64,000 nt of DNA from Isoetes taiwanensis (GCA_021234155.1 JAJEKV010000010.1:8417185-8481184), one strand, 5' to 3'. Shown: positions 43,405-54,967, numbered from the stretch's first letter. A program made the numbers and translations. The notes: a model not told the origin generated them from the letters alone.

Positions 43405-43651
43405 GATGGAGGGAAAGAAGAAGTTATTCTTCCGATGGAGGGAAAGAAGAAGTTATTCTTGACCCTTTCCATCTCATCTCCATCTCCGTAGCTATTTTTT
43501 ACCGATTTTCTAATTTCCATGGCCTTAGATTTGCGAAAGTAGAGATTTGACGGTGCAAAATAAGGCACATCAGATTTTGATGACATGGAAATTACACGTG
43601 GATAGGCTAGAATTTGAGGAAAGGTTGTAGGCCCGGTAGGGCTGGTGTGCT
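43405..43651. repeat. Dispersed 200-bp repeat (partner 34,147-34,344) with a short tandem start
   Basis: GATGGAGGGAAAGAAGAAGT is duplicated in tandem at 43,405 and 43,435; from 43,445 the sequence follows 34,147-34,344 to the same end GGGCTGGTGTGCT at 43,651. The minus strand carries MSSKSDVPYFAPSNL, a first exon shared with the gene remnant at 34,279. Confidence 0.8.
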
Positions 43652-43980
43652 AATCATAATTTATATAATAATAATCACGATTCCGTTATTTTAAAATTAT
43701 TCCACAATTTATTTATTTTTTGAAAATGGCATAAAAATACGTCCTTCACACTTGATTTTATGGTTCTTTGGAGTAAAAGATAGGATTTTGAGGCTTCAAT
43801 TTACAAAGAATCTTATTTAAGATTGATCAAAACATTAAAATATGAACATAAAATATGGATTCAAAATTAATTTTATGAAAATTCCACAGATGCATAGTAC
43901 AAAAATGGTCTATTTACATGAACTTTAATTGTAGAAAAATTAAGATTCTAACATTTCATACCAATATACTAGGTCCAATT
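43652..43980. other. AT-rich spacer
   Basis: Nothing recognised between the dispersed repeat and the LINE fragment. Confidence 0.5.
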
Positions 43981-44410
43981 CGAGGTCACGCTGCAAAAAT
44001 AAAGACCTTTATCTTCATTGTCCAGGAACAAGCTTGTAGCTATTGCATCAATTCGCACGGGGTCCCACAGGCTACGGATTGAGACGGGTAGATGGGAGCG
44101 GCCGCAATTGCCGCGAGAAGCGAGACTATGTGCCTGTTGCCAGTTACAGGTTATTGAAGATGAGAGCCATACTCTTCTGAGTTGCCCTGCTTTTGAGATA
44201 GTCCGGAATCATTTTTTGACCTTAGTATTCCATTCCACGCTTCCACAACTTCTCAGAGCACCATCTGTGCATGACTTGGCATTATACATACTTGAGGTTC
44301 TAGATAAACGTCTGCAATTACTGAGCCCTCAGTAGTCATTGTCCCATGACCTATTGGTCTCCGTGGACGTTAAAAAATTTATTCTTATTCTTATTCTTAT
44401 TCTTATTCTG
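43981..44410 (+). mobile_element. 5'-truncated LINE with intact C-terminal zinc-binding domain
   Basis: The plus frame ending at 44,335 reads IASIRTGSHRLRIETGRWER, then a zinc-binding block CACCQLQVIEDESHTLLSC (C-x2-C...H-x4-C), as found at the C-terminus of plant LINE reverse transcriptases (zf-RVT type). After the stop the 3' end reads CCGTGGACGTTAA (44,361-44,373) and a tail of about five TTATTC units. The core CCG[T/C]GGACGTTAA also ends the larger LINE at 59,103, so both belong to one family. The 5' part is missing, as usual for incomplete LINE insertions. Confidence 0.88.
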
Positions 44411-44620
44411 CCATATCTCATGTTACGTGCAAAGTTGTAAAACAATTAAGATTCTAACCTTTCAGATCAATACACTATGTCGAATTGGAGGTGGCATGGC
44501 AAGGATAACATACTTTTCTTTGCCACATCTCATGCTAAGCGTGATGCACGCTCTAGGTTTCTGAGACGTCTGACCTTCTTCTCCAGTTTGGTGGTGTCTT
44601 TGTTCTTGACCTTAAAGCAT

Positions 44621-44704
44621 TCAAGCTTTTGCTGATAGGCGAGGACCTGAGCACGTGCACTTTAGACGAGTCATCTTCCTCGCAGTCTGTTTCGTACGGG
44701 CCAT
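44621..44704 (-). CDS. Start of the first ORF of a second gypsy element, with H3-tail-identical N-terminus
   Basis: The minus ATG at 44,704 encodes MARTKQTARK, identical to the first ten residues of histone H3 (including the Lys4 and Lys9 positions), then MTRLKCTC and a stop after 27 codons. In another frame the coding continues QVLAYQQKLECFKVKNKDTT and KLEKKVRRLRN, coiled-coil-like, so a frameshift near codon 11-15 is likely. It lies 650 bp inside the LTR/PBS at 45,353, the same place as the H3-like ORF start of the complete element. A captured histone exon is the alternative. Confidence 0.55.
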   Translation of the reverse strand: MARTKQTARKMTRLKCTCSGPRLSAKA

Positions 44705-45316
44705 GTGCGAAATCTCTCGAATCGGAGATCGGACGCCTAAAAATCGCCTAGGAGCGAAGAGCAAGAACAAAATGAAAACCTAACTTATAGTAGGTCGAGG
44801 TCCATTGGGAAAATGGTATTACCTAATTACTTAAATAATTAGTGTTTGGTAGCTTTAAATACCTTAGTTCTTTAGGACATCTGAAAGTGCGCCAGAAGGA
44901 CATTAGGATCATCCTAATGGTGTTCTCGCGCATCCTCGGATTACTGGACTGTTTTTGGTATAGTTTTGTTTAAGATATTTATCTATTGGTAATTCTTCTG
45001 TGATATCCTAGCTTCAAACTTAATCCTAAGTTATAATTGATTCTTCTTTTTATCATTGGACTTAAGTTTCACTACCAACTAGGGTCGAGTAATCTGAAAG
45101 TGCGTCAGAAGTGTATTAGAATAATTCTAATGATGTTCTAGCACATTCTCAAATTACTGGTAAGTGTTTTCTAGCTAAATATTAACTATAACTAACTTGC
45201 TAATACTCCTATTGTGGGAAAAAAAAAATCTCCCCATTTTCGAGGTTTGCCTGTGTTGTTAACTCAAAGACTGAGTTCTAGGATAGTTAGTACTATTGAG
45301 TGATAGCCTAGTGCTC
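44705..45316 (-). other. Leader of the second gypsy element
   Basis: Non-coding. It contains a phrase GAAAGTGCG[C/T]CAGAAG..ATTAG[G/A]AT repeated at 44,882 and 45,100, about 215 bp apart, and an A-run at 45,219-45,228. Confidence 0.6.
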
Positions 45317-45351
45317 GATCTTGGTCAACCAAGATCATTGCTCTGATACCA
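45317..45351 (-). promoter_or_regulatory. PBS and adjacent palindrome of the second gypsy element
   Basis: The minus strand reads TGGTATCAGAGC (45,351-45,340), complementary to initiator-Met tRNA, then three bases, then the palindrome GATCTTGGTCAACCAAGATC (45,336-45,317), laid out exactly as in the complete element. Confidence 0.92.
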
Positions 45352-45352
45352 T

Positions 45353-46225
45353 TGTGACATCCCCCTATCATATATGATGACCCCATCGTATACAAACTGG
45401 AGATTCCCCCTCTTTGGCCATGCTACCATCGAGAGGCCGCCCATCTAACGTGGGATTCTCGATGGTAGGCAGGAATACTACGTGGGAGGACTGGATGTGC
45501 CATTTACTCCATCTCTCTCGGGATCCACCTAACAATGCGGAAGTGTGTAACATAAGTACATAACAACAAATAATACATATAATCCTCTCCCCCCCCCCTT
45601 CCCCCGAAGGGTGGAGATCACCATAACAACATGATCTAACATCATAACAATATAGACAACAATGGTGCATCCTACCCAAGGCTCAGACTCAAGGTATGAC
45701 TGACGGCTTGGGGTATGGCAAATGGATTTGGCTGGCATAGAACATGGTCGTTGGGTAGTCCACTCCATCCGCCCCTCCTGTGCATACTTTGCAAATAGGC
45801 TGACAATTTTTGGGATCGGACCATAGCCTGTCGGGGACATAGCCAAAGGGGCTAGAGATTGTTCTTTCCTCCAGAGGACACATGCTGACAGGCGAACTAG
45901 AGAGCCACTACTCTTCTACGACTTCAACCCCATTGAAGGTGGCCACACCACCCAAGAGGTGTCGAGCCCATGCCAGGGCCACATGCAGTGCATAAGGTAT
46001 TATGCCTAGTCCGCAATGTTTCCTGGTAGGCTTTACACATCTGCCATCGGAAAAGTTCCCCCTTGTCAGCCGGTCTGGCCCCTCTACCCACAGTGCAGGT
46101 GGAATCTTATGCACAGACCGCATTAATTGGGAGTTAATGAGGCTAATCTAGGATCACATCTACTACGGCTTGGGTCTCTACCCCCCTTCCCAATACACAG
46201 GAGTGCGAACAAATCATACATCCAC
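45353..46225 (-). repeat. Diverged gypsy LTR of the second element (5' LTR, outer end unresolved)
   Basis: Starts TGTGACATCCCC next to the PBS and shares landmarks with the complete LTR in order: GAGGTGTC...CCCATGCC..G.CCACA (about 45,955), TATGCACAG[G/A]CCGCAT (about 46,110), GGTCTCTACCCCCCTTCCCAA (about 46,172). Similarity stops near 46,225, so the outer third is missing or replaced. Confidence 0.8.
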
Positions 46226-46267
46226 GGTAAAAAAACTACACGAAACTCATGCCACGGTAAAAAAAAC

Positions 46268-46512
46268 TACACAAAGCAGACCAGACGGATTGCAACCATG
46301 ATCCTTCTGAGCATGACCTTTAAGAGAAAGAAAAGCAAACGTGAGGTCAGATGGATCACAATCGCGTTCCTGCAGAGCATGTTGACTAGACGGTAAAGAA
46401 GCTACATGAAGCAATTCAGACGGATCACAAACGATCCTTTTGAGCATGGCCAAGATGATCACAAAAAGCTATGGCAAGCTCAGACGAATCGCAACCATGT
46501 TCTTACCGAGCT
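46268..46512. repeat. Four degenerate tandem units, about 65-75 bp
   Basis: CAGA[C/T]GGAT[T/C][G/A]CAA.C.[T/A]..TCCTTCTGAGCATG-like units start near 46,272, 46,348, 46,418 and 46,480. The unit type is not assigned; it may be the outer part of the adjoining LTR. Confidence 0.6.
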
Positions 46513-46599
46513 ATGATTCGTGAGATGATAGGCAAAATGATGCACAGGTTTGGTATATATCTTCTTTTTTAAAATGTGAAGGTGTTGGTAATCGTGCCT

Positions 46600-46633
46600 G
46601 GAACGCCGCATGTAACGCCGCATGCGGCGTTCC
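46600..46633. repeat. GC-rich hairpin / 18-bp palindrome
   Basis: GGAACGCCGCATG (46,600-46,612) is inverted perfectly at 46,621-46,633, and within it AACGCCGCATGCGGCGTT (46,614-46,631) is a perfect palindrome, so two alternative hairpins are possible. Confidence 0.85.
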
Positions 46634-47026
46634 CTCTCCCGCATGGGGAATATTTGGTCGCATTGGCGATATAACTCCTTTTTTTTTCAAAAAACATTGC
46701 TGCTGGAGTTTTATGGCTTCTACATCTCGATTTTTCCCTCCGTTCTGCGTCTGGGCTTGATGCGTCTGGGCTTGATGCTTCCTTCTTTCTTTTCTTTGCA
46801 GCAGGTGATGCCCCTGCGTCTGGGCTTGAGAGCAGAAGGTAGCTTTTGTGAGGTTTATGGCTTTGTAGCGGCAAATCCTTCTCACATTTTTCTTTCCTTT
46901 CTTCACAACGCTTGAGAGCAGAAGATAGGTTTTTGTGAGATTTTGTTGGCATGTAGAATGCGGATCCGTTCATACTGAAGCTTATGATCCTTTAACAATG
47001 TTGGTGTTATTCTTTCATTTCTGTAT
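46634..47026. other. Repeat-rich non-coding DNA
   Basis: Contains CTGCGTCTGGGCTTGA three times (about 46,746-46,775 and 46,813) and a 30-bp duplication starting CTTGAGAGCAGAAG (46,825 and 46,911). No gene recognised. Confidence 0.5.
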
Positions 47027-47130
47027 ATAAGAATGGCGGTTCTTTGCCGATTCCCGAGGAGGAATCCCCCCGGCCAGCGGGCGTGGAGGCGAGGATGACT
47101 CCTCGAATCGGCAAGAACCGCCATTCTTAT
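47027..47130. repeat. Long hairpin, about 30-bp arms
   Basis: Left arm ATAAGAATGGCGGTTCTT... from 47,027 and right arm ending AAGAACCGCCATTCTTAT at 47,130 are inverted, continuing inward through GCCGATTC and GAGGAG with two small bulges. The loop is GC-rich. Confidence 0.85.
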
Positions 47131-47136
47131 AACGGG

Positions 47137-47370
47137 ATGCAACTTAGGTTGCATTCTGCCCGAATCGGGGTAAAACTTGAATCGAGGGTAGAAAGCATCG
47201 GAATGAGAGGTAGATCGCCGTAATGAGAGGTAAATCGCCCGAAATCCGAGGTAAATCCAAGTAATTTCAAGAATCGCCGCTGCTCTTGACTTCCTGTAAG
47301 TTCGAAGAGAACCTTCGCCAGATGGCGCAATGCCATTGGCGGATATGGCAGAATGCAACCTAAGTTGCAT
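47137..47370. repeat. 24-bp perfect inverted repeat, each arm itself near-palindromic
   Basis: ATGCAACTTAGGTTGCATTC + TGCC at 47,137-47,160 is inverted perfectly at 47,347-47,370. Its outer 18 bases, ATGCAACTTAGGTTGCAT, form a near-palindrome. Between them AATGAGAGGTA[G/A]ATCGCC is duplicated (about 47,202 and 47,222). Confidence 0.85.
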
Positions 47371-50300
47371 TTACGTTATCTCTTTTTACAATGGACTTGC
47401 TACTGACCGTCACGGGTATTTTTTCCAGGCCAGATTCCGAGCGTTGACTACCATTGAAGTGAAATAAAATTCGCTATCAAGCCTGCTCCAAGTCTTCTCT
47501 ATACATTTGCGCCATAAATATTTCTCTATAATATTCTTCTAGGAGCTATTAAAAGATCATTTCTTGCACATAATATTTTTCTTGGAAGTACACGATTTTC
47601 AGAAGTATTTTCAATTAAAAATGTGCAAGAAATGAGTGGTTTCAATCTTTGTACTTGAGAGCTATTTGCATTTGTTGATTTCTTGACTCCTAATACTAAA
47701 CTTTCTTATATCCTTGCTTTTTAGGCAGTGGTCAATTTGCAGCTTTCCAGCAGCTGATGGCAAACTTATTCTGCTACTAGACAGAAGATACAATCAATTT
47801 ATATGGGGATTAAGGTAGTGCTATACAACAACAAATCCTTTCTTTTGTACGGTTTTGTGCCAAACTTCTATGTAGGTTTTGAATGAAGATAGTGTACGCC
47901 TGAAAATAGCAAATCGTGCTGAGTCTTTTAGGCAATCGGATGGAAATATATTGGCTTCTAAAGTCTACTTGGTTCAGAGTGACCTATTCTTGTATGGCAT
48001 GATTCTGCTAATGATTCCCTTCTTTCAACGCATATGCTATTATGCAGCTTTTTCTTGGATTAAGCACAGTCTTACGATTTGCTTTTATTGCAAGTGATGG
48101 TGCTCAAACATGCAGCGGGATAGGAACCTACAAATTCTTTCTGGCCTTTGATTAGCTTTTCCAGCTTGGATTCTTATTATTCATGATCTGGAGTGGCGGG
48201 GCGAGGTTCAACCTTCTGCACCTCTTTCTTTTCTCCCTCTTTGTTTATGGAATTATATATCTTGAAGTTTTTTTCTTGCAAGAATCTTTGGCTGGATTAC
48301 CATTTTTTTAAAACAGTTCGAGCAAATAACATCCATCTTTGCGATCCCAATCTAATGATGGGCAGCCTACTATTTGCCAGGATCTGATCAACAAAGGTAA
48401 TAATTCATCTTTTCGCATTTGCATATTAATGTACTTTGTTCTTTAGTGTGCAGTGTTGATATTGGAAATATGCGATATACAAATGAATTCATTGTTTTCG
48501 TTATCATGCCCAGGGCAGATATGTCTAAGCATATCTAATCATTGTAATGGTTGAGTACCAACAAGGACTTCACAAGTACCAACAAGTGCTTTGCATATCA
48601 TGTCAAGGCACCTTGCATTGCAAATCTTTCTTAAAAAATCTCTGCACATTGCCTTTCAGTTGAGTTTTGCGGCATCAATGCAGCCCTCTTAGTTGCGGCC
48701 ATGGAAAATATCAGATTGGCAATGGCAGCATAAGCTTGCTGATGGCCATCGCCAAACCAAGACGCTGGCTTTTATCTGGGAACCCATTTCAGGAGTTGGG
48801 ACTTTTTGCTATAACAGCAACCTTCCTCTCTTGGTTTATGCTCTGCTAACCAGGGCACTCTGCAATATTTTTGGAATCTACGATGCTGGACACGAAGTCA
48901 TAGAGTGGATCCAGCGATGTTTCTTCTCCAAAGACCTATAAGGGTTTTTCTGCCTCATTTTGAATCAAGATCGCGGCAGCTACGGTGGGGCTTGCTAAAT
49001 TGATCTGCAAATTTAAGTTCGTTCTTTAGCTTTTCATTCTCATGTTTCAGATATGCCAGACTTAAAATCTTAATCCTTATTCCAGGTATTGTTTGATCTC
49101 AGTGCACTTCAACATGCGATTACCTGCTCACGTCCTCCTTTCCAACATTCATATTTCGTCGAACTGGGCCCATAGAAATGCATTTAACCAGATCCAACAG
49201 AAGGAATGCTGGACACAAGCAGAGTTGCAGAGGTAACAAATGGTTCTCTTTTAGGCAAATTAAAATCAATGCATATATACGTGATACTTATGATTCTATT
49301 ACAATTAGATAGAAACTGTTTGGCATGATACTTATAGTCCGAAGGTTTCTAAAATAGATCTGGCATGTTTTAAAACTGCCCTGAAGCCATCAATCTAAAA
49401 CTCTATTTCTGGGGACTCCTCTGAAATCATGTTGTTGTCATTCACATTGTTCTTGGTAGCTCATAGAGTATCTATATTTTCTGTAATGTTTAAAATCTTG
49501 CGTGATGCTTGCCTCAAAGTCATTAAGCTTACATAAACATTTGCATGGTCGATATTTCCTAACAGGTATGATCAGCCCTGTGGCTATAACCTACCATTAT
49601 GGGCATTTCTTAAGTTTAACGTGTATCCAAGCGCTGTTCCACAACTTTATACTTGGATTTATTAGATTTGGTTGCATTTTGATATGGTAACTATATTTTC
49701 TTTTACTTTCTTAATTTATTCTCTCTATACATGGTGTTTAGAGACAAGAAGCTTTGTTAGTAGGTGCCGAAGATGCTGACAATCACGGTTGAGATGCAAT
49801 CCCAATTATACATGCATCTATGACAAGAAAGGGAAAGGTTGTGTGTATTTTTTTTTATGAAAGCGTACAACTATTTATTTAAAGATAAAAGATATATTAA
49901 ATGATCACATTGTTTATGGCAGGCCTCCTGGAGCTATAAAGTTGTGGACTACATGTTTATAACAACCAAAGTATTTTTTAAAGCTGTCTTATGTTCTTTG
50001 CCTATAACATGCATTTGTGTGGGGAATGGAGATTCTTGCAATTCACTGACTGCCAGGACATTTGTTTCATCACTAGGTGAACAGAATTGTTTGATTTGTA
50101 TCGCTTTACCCGATGATCATACCTCAGGCAGCTAGATGTTTGGAAGCTACATTACCATTGTTATATTGGCGGTACATGCATAGGCCTGGCCCTAGGAATC
50201 ATGGGCAGGAGTTCTCTTTACAATTAACTCCTTCCCCATCAAATCCTCAAATCCTCCAGCTTCTCCACGCAATAATAGTTATGTTGCATTGTCAGTACGA

Positions 50301-51000
50301 GTTGTTCTACATGGTGAAGAAAACCATGATACTTCAAGTGCTAGGGATACATACAATCAAGATTCTAGAAGTGATAATTCCAGGTATAGTGTTACCCTTT
50401 GCATCTTGGAACATGAATTGGGGCATCATGGTTCTCTAGCCACAATATTTTGTACCGTTACCACTGGAGTTATCTGGTACTTTTAAGCTCAAAATTGCTC
50501 TGGACTGCTACATTTTTGCTATGTGGTTCGTTGTGGGCAACATACGGATATTTGCTCCAAACTTATATAGGTGTAGTAATGTTAGTTAGTAATGTTAAAT
50601 TCTAGGATGACAAATTCATCTTACCTAATCTATGTTTTTGCAGGCTGTAAAGAAAGCTACTATATGTGTTGTGGGTCTATATTTATCTTGGGTTTATGAA
50701 AATTGTTGGTTTCTGTTGGGCCCAGCCTTGGGATAACAGTTGAAACATCTCTTGAATTGCACTATCCGGTGAGAAGAGAGGCCATTGTGGTATGATATGT
50801 GCCACCCTTAACATGTGGCAATGTGCTTCCTATGTTAAAGGTATGCAACTGCAACCCTAAGCATTAGTTTACAGGCGTATAAGTAAACAACATTGTTTTA
50901 AAAGCAAAGGAATCTGAAGCATATGGTCGTCCACGATATAATCAAATCATGAGTTTTGAAGGACGTGATATGCAAAATAGACAATGATACATTTCAACCA
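47371..51000 (+). other. Mostly non-coding DNA with exon-like remnants of an unidentified gene
   Basis: Three plus-strand stretches look protein-coding. 48,710-48,941 reads FIWEPISGVGTFCYNSNLPL then GIYDAGHEVIEWIQRCFF. 49,085-49,232 reads VLFDLSALQHAITCSRPP and ends at a GTAACA donor after one or two stops. 50,225-50,392 reads NPPASPRNNSYVALSVRVV then SARDTYNQDSRSDNSR and ends at a GTATAG donor. Whether they belong together is unknown and no family is recognised. Confidence 0.3.
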
Positions 51001-51735
51001 TGTCATCAAATCCCATCAATTGAATTTACAACCTCTAAAGATGATAATCCCGAAGGGCTAACTTCCTAGGTTATGTTTTTCTCAAGTACAATTTTTTTTA
51101 AGCATTGATAATAGTAAAATCAATGCCAAATTTATGGTTGCAAAGTGAATAAGTTCTTTCCCTTCAAATCTAAGTCAAGGCAACGTTGACTTAGATTTGA
51201 ACTTGCATCCTATACACATGCCACAAATGCCTCAATCATAAGCCCTAAGTTTATGAACCATATACAATGATCTTTCTTTCCTTGCGTAAAATACCCTTCT
51301 AGAACAAATTTGACTAACAAAAAAGAAACATGGATGAATCTCACACGCATCCACATGAGTAGGTTACTGTCCTCTTGGATTCACTATACAAGATTGTTAC
51401 GAACTCATACACAAAAACATAGGCACACATTACTTCCATCTTTCCACACATACTGAATATCCAAAATTTTCATTACACTTCAATTGAAATTGTGTGGACT
51501 ATGCATTGGACCTGCCATCTTTAGCAAAACCCTAAACTATCATATTTGTCTATTCCTCATTATGCATTCCATTTTTCCTATCTATTTCACGCGCTATACA
51601 TACTATCTGGCATCCTTAAACCCTAAAAGCTTCACACTTGGCCATCCATTACACCTACGGATATGTTTACATTTGCAACTATTCTACCTACAATTTCCGT
51701 TACATATCTATCCATTCCACACGTTCATGACTAAT
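51001..51735. other. Non-coding DNA, possible body of a Helitron
   Basis: AT-rich, no gene. A plus-strand Helitron would lie left of its 3' end at 51,764, but the TC 5' end was not identified. Confidence 0.35.
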
Positions 51736-51764
51736 GCCCGGCAGCGCCGGGCACACGTTTCTAG
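51736..51764 (+). mobile_element. Helitron 3' terminus, plus strand
   Basis: A hairpin GCCCGGC-AGC-GCCGGGC (51,736-51,752; an outer T-A pair extends it) is followed 8 bases later by CTAG and then T. This is the standard Helitron 3' end: short GC hairpin, CTRR end, insertion between A and T. A sister end lies at 59,595-59,622. Confidence 0.75.
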
Positions 51765-54640
51765 TGCTTAGTAAAAATATTACAATTGGCATAAGCCATA
51801 CTAAGAACTATTATCCGGATAGTGCTGCCTTCATCATTACATAAGCCAGATATCTACGCATTGCTCTAATAGAGCATGGCTATGCGTCATCACCTCCAGA
51901 TGATTAGCTAGGGGATATGCTAGCGACATGTTTTTTAGCAACTCTATGTCCACCCACAATGTTTTCTCGCATTCTTCCCAAATTGACCACGGGTTTAACA
52001 TCGCCTCTGCCGCACCTGAAGGCTTTGTAGGAGCATTAAAAATCTGCTTCATATTATCTACAATATGCTTTCGCACAATAACATAGATTTACCAACCCCT
52101 CTCTTCAGAACTTTTGGTGTTGCTTGACGAAGCTACACCTCACCGGTTTCATATGCAACGCATAGACAAATAATGTTATTATGTGGTTCAGGCTTCGAGC
52201 TTATAACGATCACGTCTGCAACCTTCATAAGCTAGGAATAGCCAACAAGCCAAGAAAGATCGCATGTGCGATCCTCCAGATCCCAGCCAACCAAAAGAGG
52301 AGGCTAAATTCACGAAGTTTGTTGAAGCCACAATGAATGCCTAGTGTGATCGCGATTGTGATCTTCATAAGCCAGCAGCAGAGGCAACAACAAAGAAGGA
52401 TTGTGTGTATGATTCTCTAGATCTGAGCCAACCAAAAGAGGAGGCTAAGTTCATTAAGTTTGTTGAAGCCACAGTGGATGTTTAGAGCTGGCTATCCTAG
52501 TGATAGGAAGGATGTGTCTCTAACAACTAGGAATAACTCAAAGAAAATGCCACCATGATTCTTCTGAGTTGAAAACAAGTATAATATCTAATGGAACTAT
52601 TAAGGAGGATCATCGTGGTGATCCTCCTAAGCTCAAACAGAGAGATATGGATACTTAACTAAGTTCACATGAAGCTAAAGCTAAGGAATTATAGAAAAAA
52701 TACCTTTTCTGAAACTTTTTTGTGGTACCATGGGAAAGCTGGATTGGGTGGGCGCTTGCAAATTTGGCTGGGGCAGGCGCTCCTGGATTGAACACTCATT
52801 AAATAGTGGGCGGCAGTTATTGCTCTCATTACCATTAATGCCCTCATAATGAAGTGTGTGTCATAAATATGGCAGGCGCTATAAATACGTCACATGTACT
52901 AAATACCACTGTAGTATTTTACTGCATCGCCTAAATTAACCTTGCCATGAAAATTATGGACTTTTCCAGCGCTGAAAAAATTAAGTGGCCATTTTTGGGG
53001 AATATATGGAGTATGCCTCAAATTTAAATTTTGAATCATGGTCCCTTTTCAAATACATATCATCATAAGGTGTAGATGATGGCAGCATTCAAGTCGGGAT
53101 GCTGGCCTATAAGGTGTAGAAGGGACCGCTTCTTTAGCAGCCACTAACGTGGCTCCTTTCTATAGATGCATACACCACATTAAGGCAAAGAAAGAGGATG
53201 TATCGAATTTGTGAAGTTCTTTAGATTGGTAACTTGAGGCAGGGAATACCATAAGCTGTAAATAGAAAAGTAAGCCCTTTGTGTCTATGTTGCTCCATTT
53301 TTCCTTGATAGCGGGAAGAATTAGTTCATTGGTACAGTAGATCAAGAGACAAGGCGGTGAAGTTTTGTGCTGAAGGCGTTCTTGGGCTTCTCATAGTGCA
53401 CCAGAATGATGTATTAGAGTACATAATCCCCACAATGCAGCATTCTAGTTACTAGGGTCTGATATTCCAAGAGGAAGCTGGCTTATCTTTTATGCAGGAG
53501 GGGCAGTGAATTCAGTGGGGCTGATTGGTCTACATGCCACAACGTGACATTATGCACAGCTAGGGATTTTTAAATGTTCTAACTTGAACATTTTTACCAT
53601 GGTACTGATATGCCCATCGGTGCTCAAGTACTGATAAGCTTGAGCATTTTATACTTAAGTGCTGATGCTTAAGTAAAACTCAAGTACTAATATGCTTGAG
53701 TGGCTGCTGTATCAGACAACATGCCTTCTGATGTCATTAAGGACTGCGCTGCAGCTTACTTCGGGAGCAACTTCAAAATATGATTCGTGCTCTTGTTTAC
53801 TTTTCCTACTTCATCAAGGGTTGTTCAGGAGTATTTTGGTGTGTATATTTCCTATCTGACTCATTAGGAGTTTAAATAAGCATGCTTGGGGGACCTGTGC
53901 ATTTGGGATTGAGATGTTTGTATTGGTGAGGCCAAAACCCATAGGGGCCAGTCTTCTGTGTCCTTGTTCATCTTCATATATAGAATAGATGTTGATCAAT
54001 AAGAAAAGGGCTAAAGAGTATTATACAAGGAAGTCGATACCATCTTCAATAAGTGCATGAATATACCAAAATTTCTCAAAGTGTTCTCGTCATCATGGAT
54101 CATTATTACACAAAACATCGCTGACATTTGCCCTTGATATGTAATAAAATGAATATTTAGAACATTCTCTTTCAATCAACAAACGTCCATGACATGGCTC
54201 ATTTCCAACTTGGAAATTGCATTCTGCATGCTTTAAAAAACACCCTTTGAAGTTTGCATGTAGTAGATTCTTCCAGAGAAGTAAAATTTGATACTTCCAT
54301 TTTCATCACCTTTTTCATATTATCTATCTTTGGTTTCTTGTCTAGCACATTCTTAAAGTGATGGAAACAATTATGTAAGCGAATTTGCTCAACTGTTGTT
54401 ATCTTACAAAAATACTAAGAAATTATTACAAAAGGAGCACATTCTTAAAGTGATGGATGTGTATTCCAGAGTTCTATAAAAATGTTCACTAGCATGCATT
54501 ATACCAGTGGGTGAACTCTTTCCGACTTGCATTGCCCAATTTCTAGAATGAATAGCAAACCGCATTAGTACTTTATTTTTAAAACTTTAGGATGCATTCA
54601 TTTCCTTTATAAATAACACGAAATAAAAAAATGCCAAGGT
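51765..54640. other. Non-coding DNA with two local repeats
   Basis: 52,265-52,345 and 52,420-52,490 are an imperfect direct repeat (GATC..AGCCAACCAAAAGAGGAG...). 53,620-53,700 holds several CTCAAGTACT[G/A]ATA[A/T]GCTTGAG hairpin-forming units. No gene recognised. Confidence 0.5.
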
Positions 54641-54730
54641 TTGACCTTGATCCAAGCCGCGGGGTATCGTCGCTCAGTTAAGAAATGAATTCATGGCAAC
54701 ATCTCAAACACTGAATGAGGTTACCCGGTA

Positions 54731-54967
54731 TTGATAGGATCCATCGGCCGTGGCAGAGATATCACAATTGCAGAGAGCTTCGGGCAAGCGGTGGAGCAGT
54801 TACGGTTAGCTCACACAAGCGCCCGTCTTGCGGATCATGAAGCTAGAATGCATCGGATGCAAGCAAGGTTGGACACCCTAGAAAAGAGACAACCGGAAGG
54901 GCGGGGAAGCGGCACCGGGCTCTCGGCCCTAGAGAAGGATGGCCGAGTTTCACCGAGAGATGTGTGA
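54731..54967 (+). pseudogene. Possible LINE ORF1 remnant
   Basis: A 78-codon frame with the heptad-like stretch VEQLRLAHTSARLADHEARM followed by RMQARLDTLEKR, consistent with a coiled coil as in many LINE ORF1 proteins. Assignment rests on position before the endonuclease and on the coiled-coil character. Confidence 0.4.

Noticed and set aside
45353-46225. Minus-strand ORFs of 64-105 aa
   Set aside because: They lie inside the diverged LTR and show no domain.
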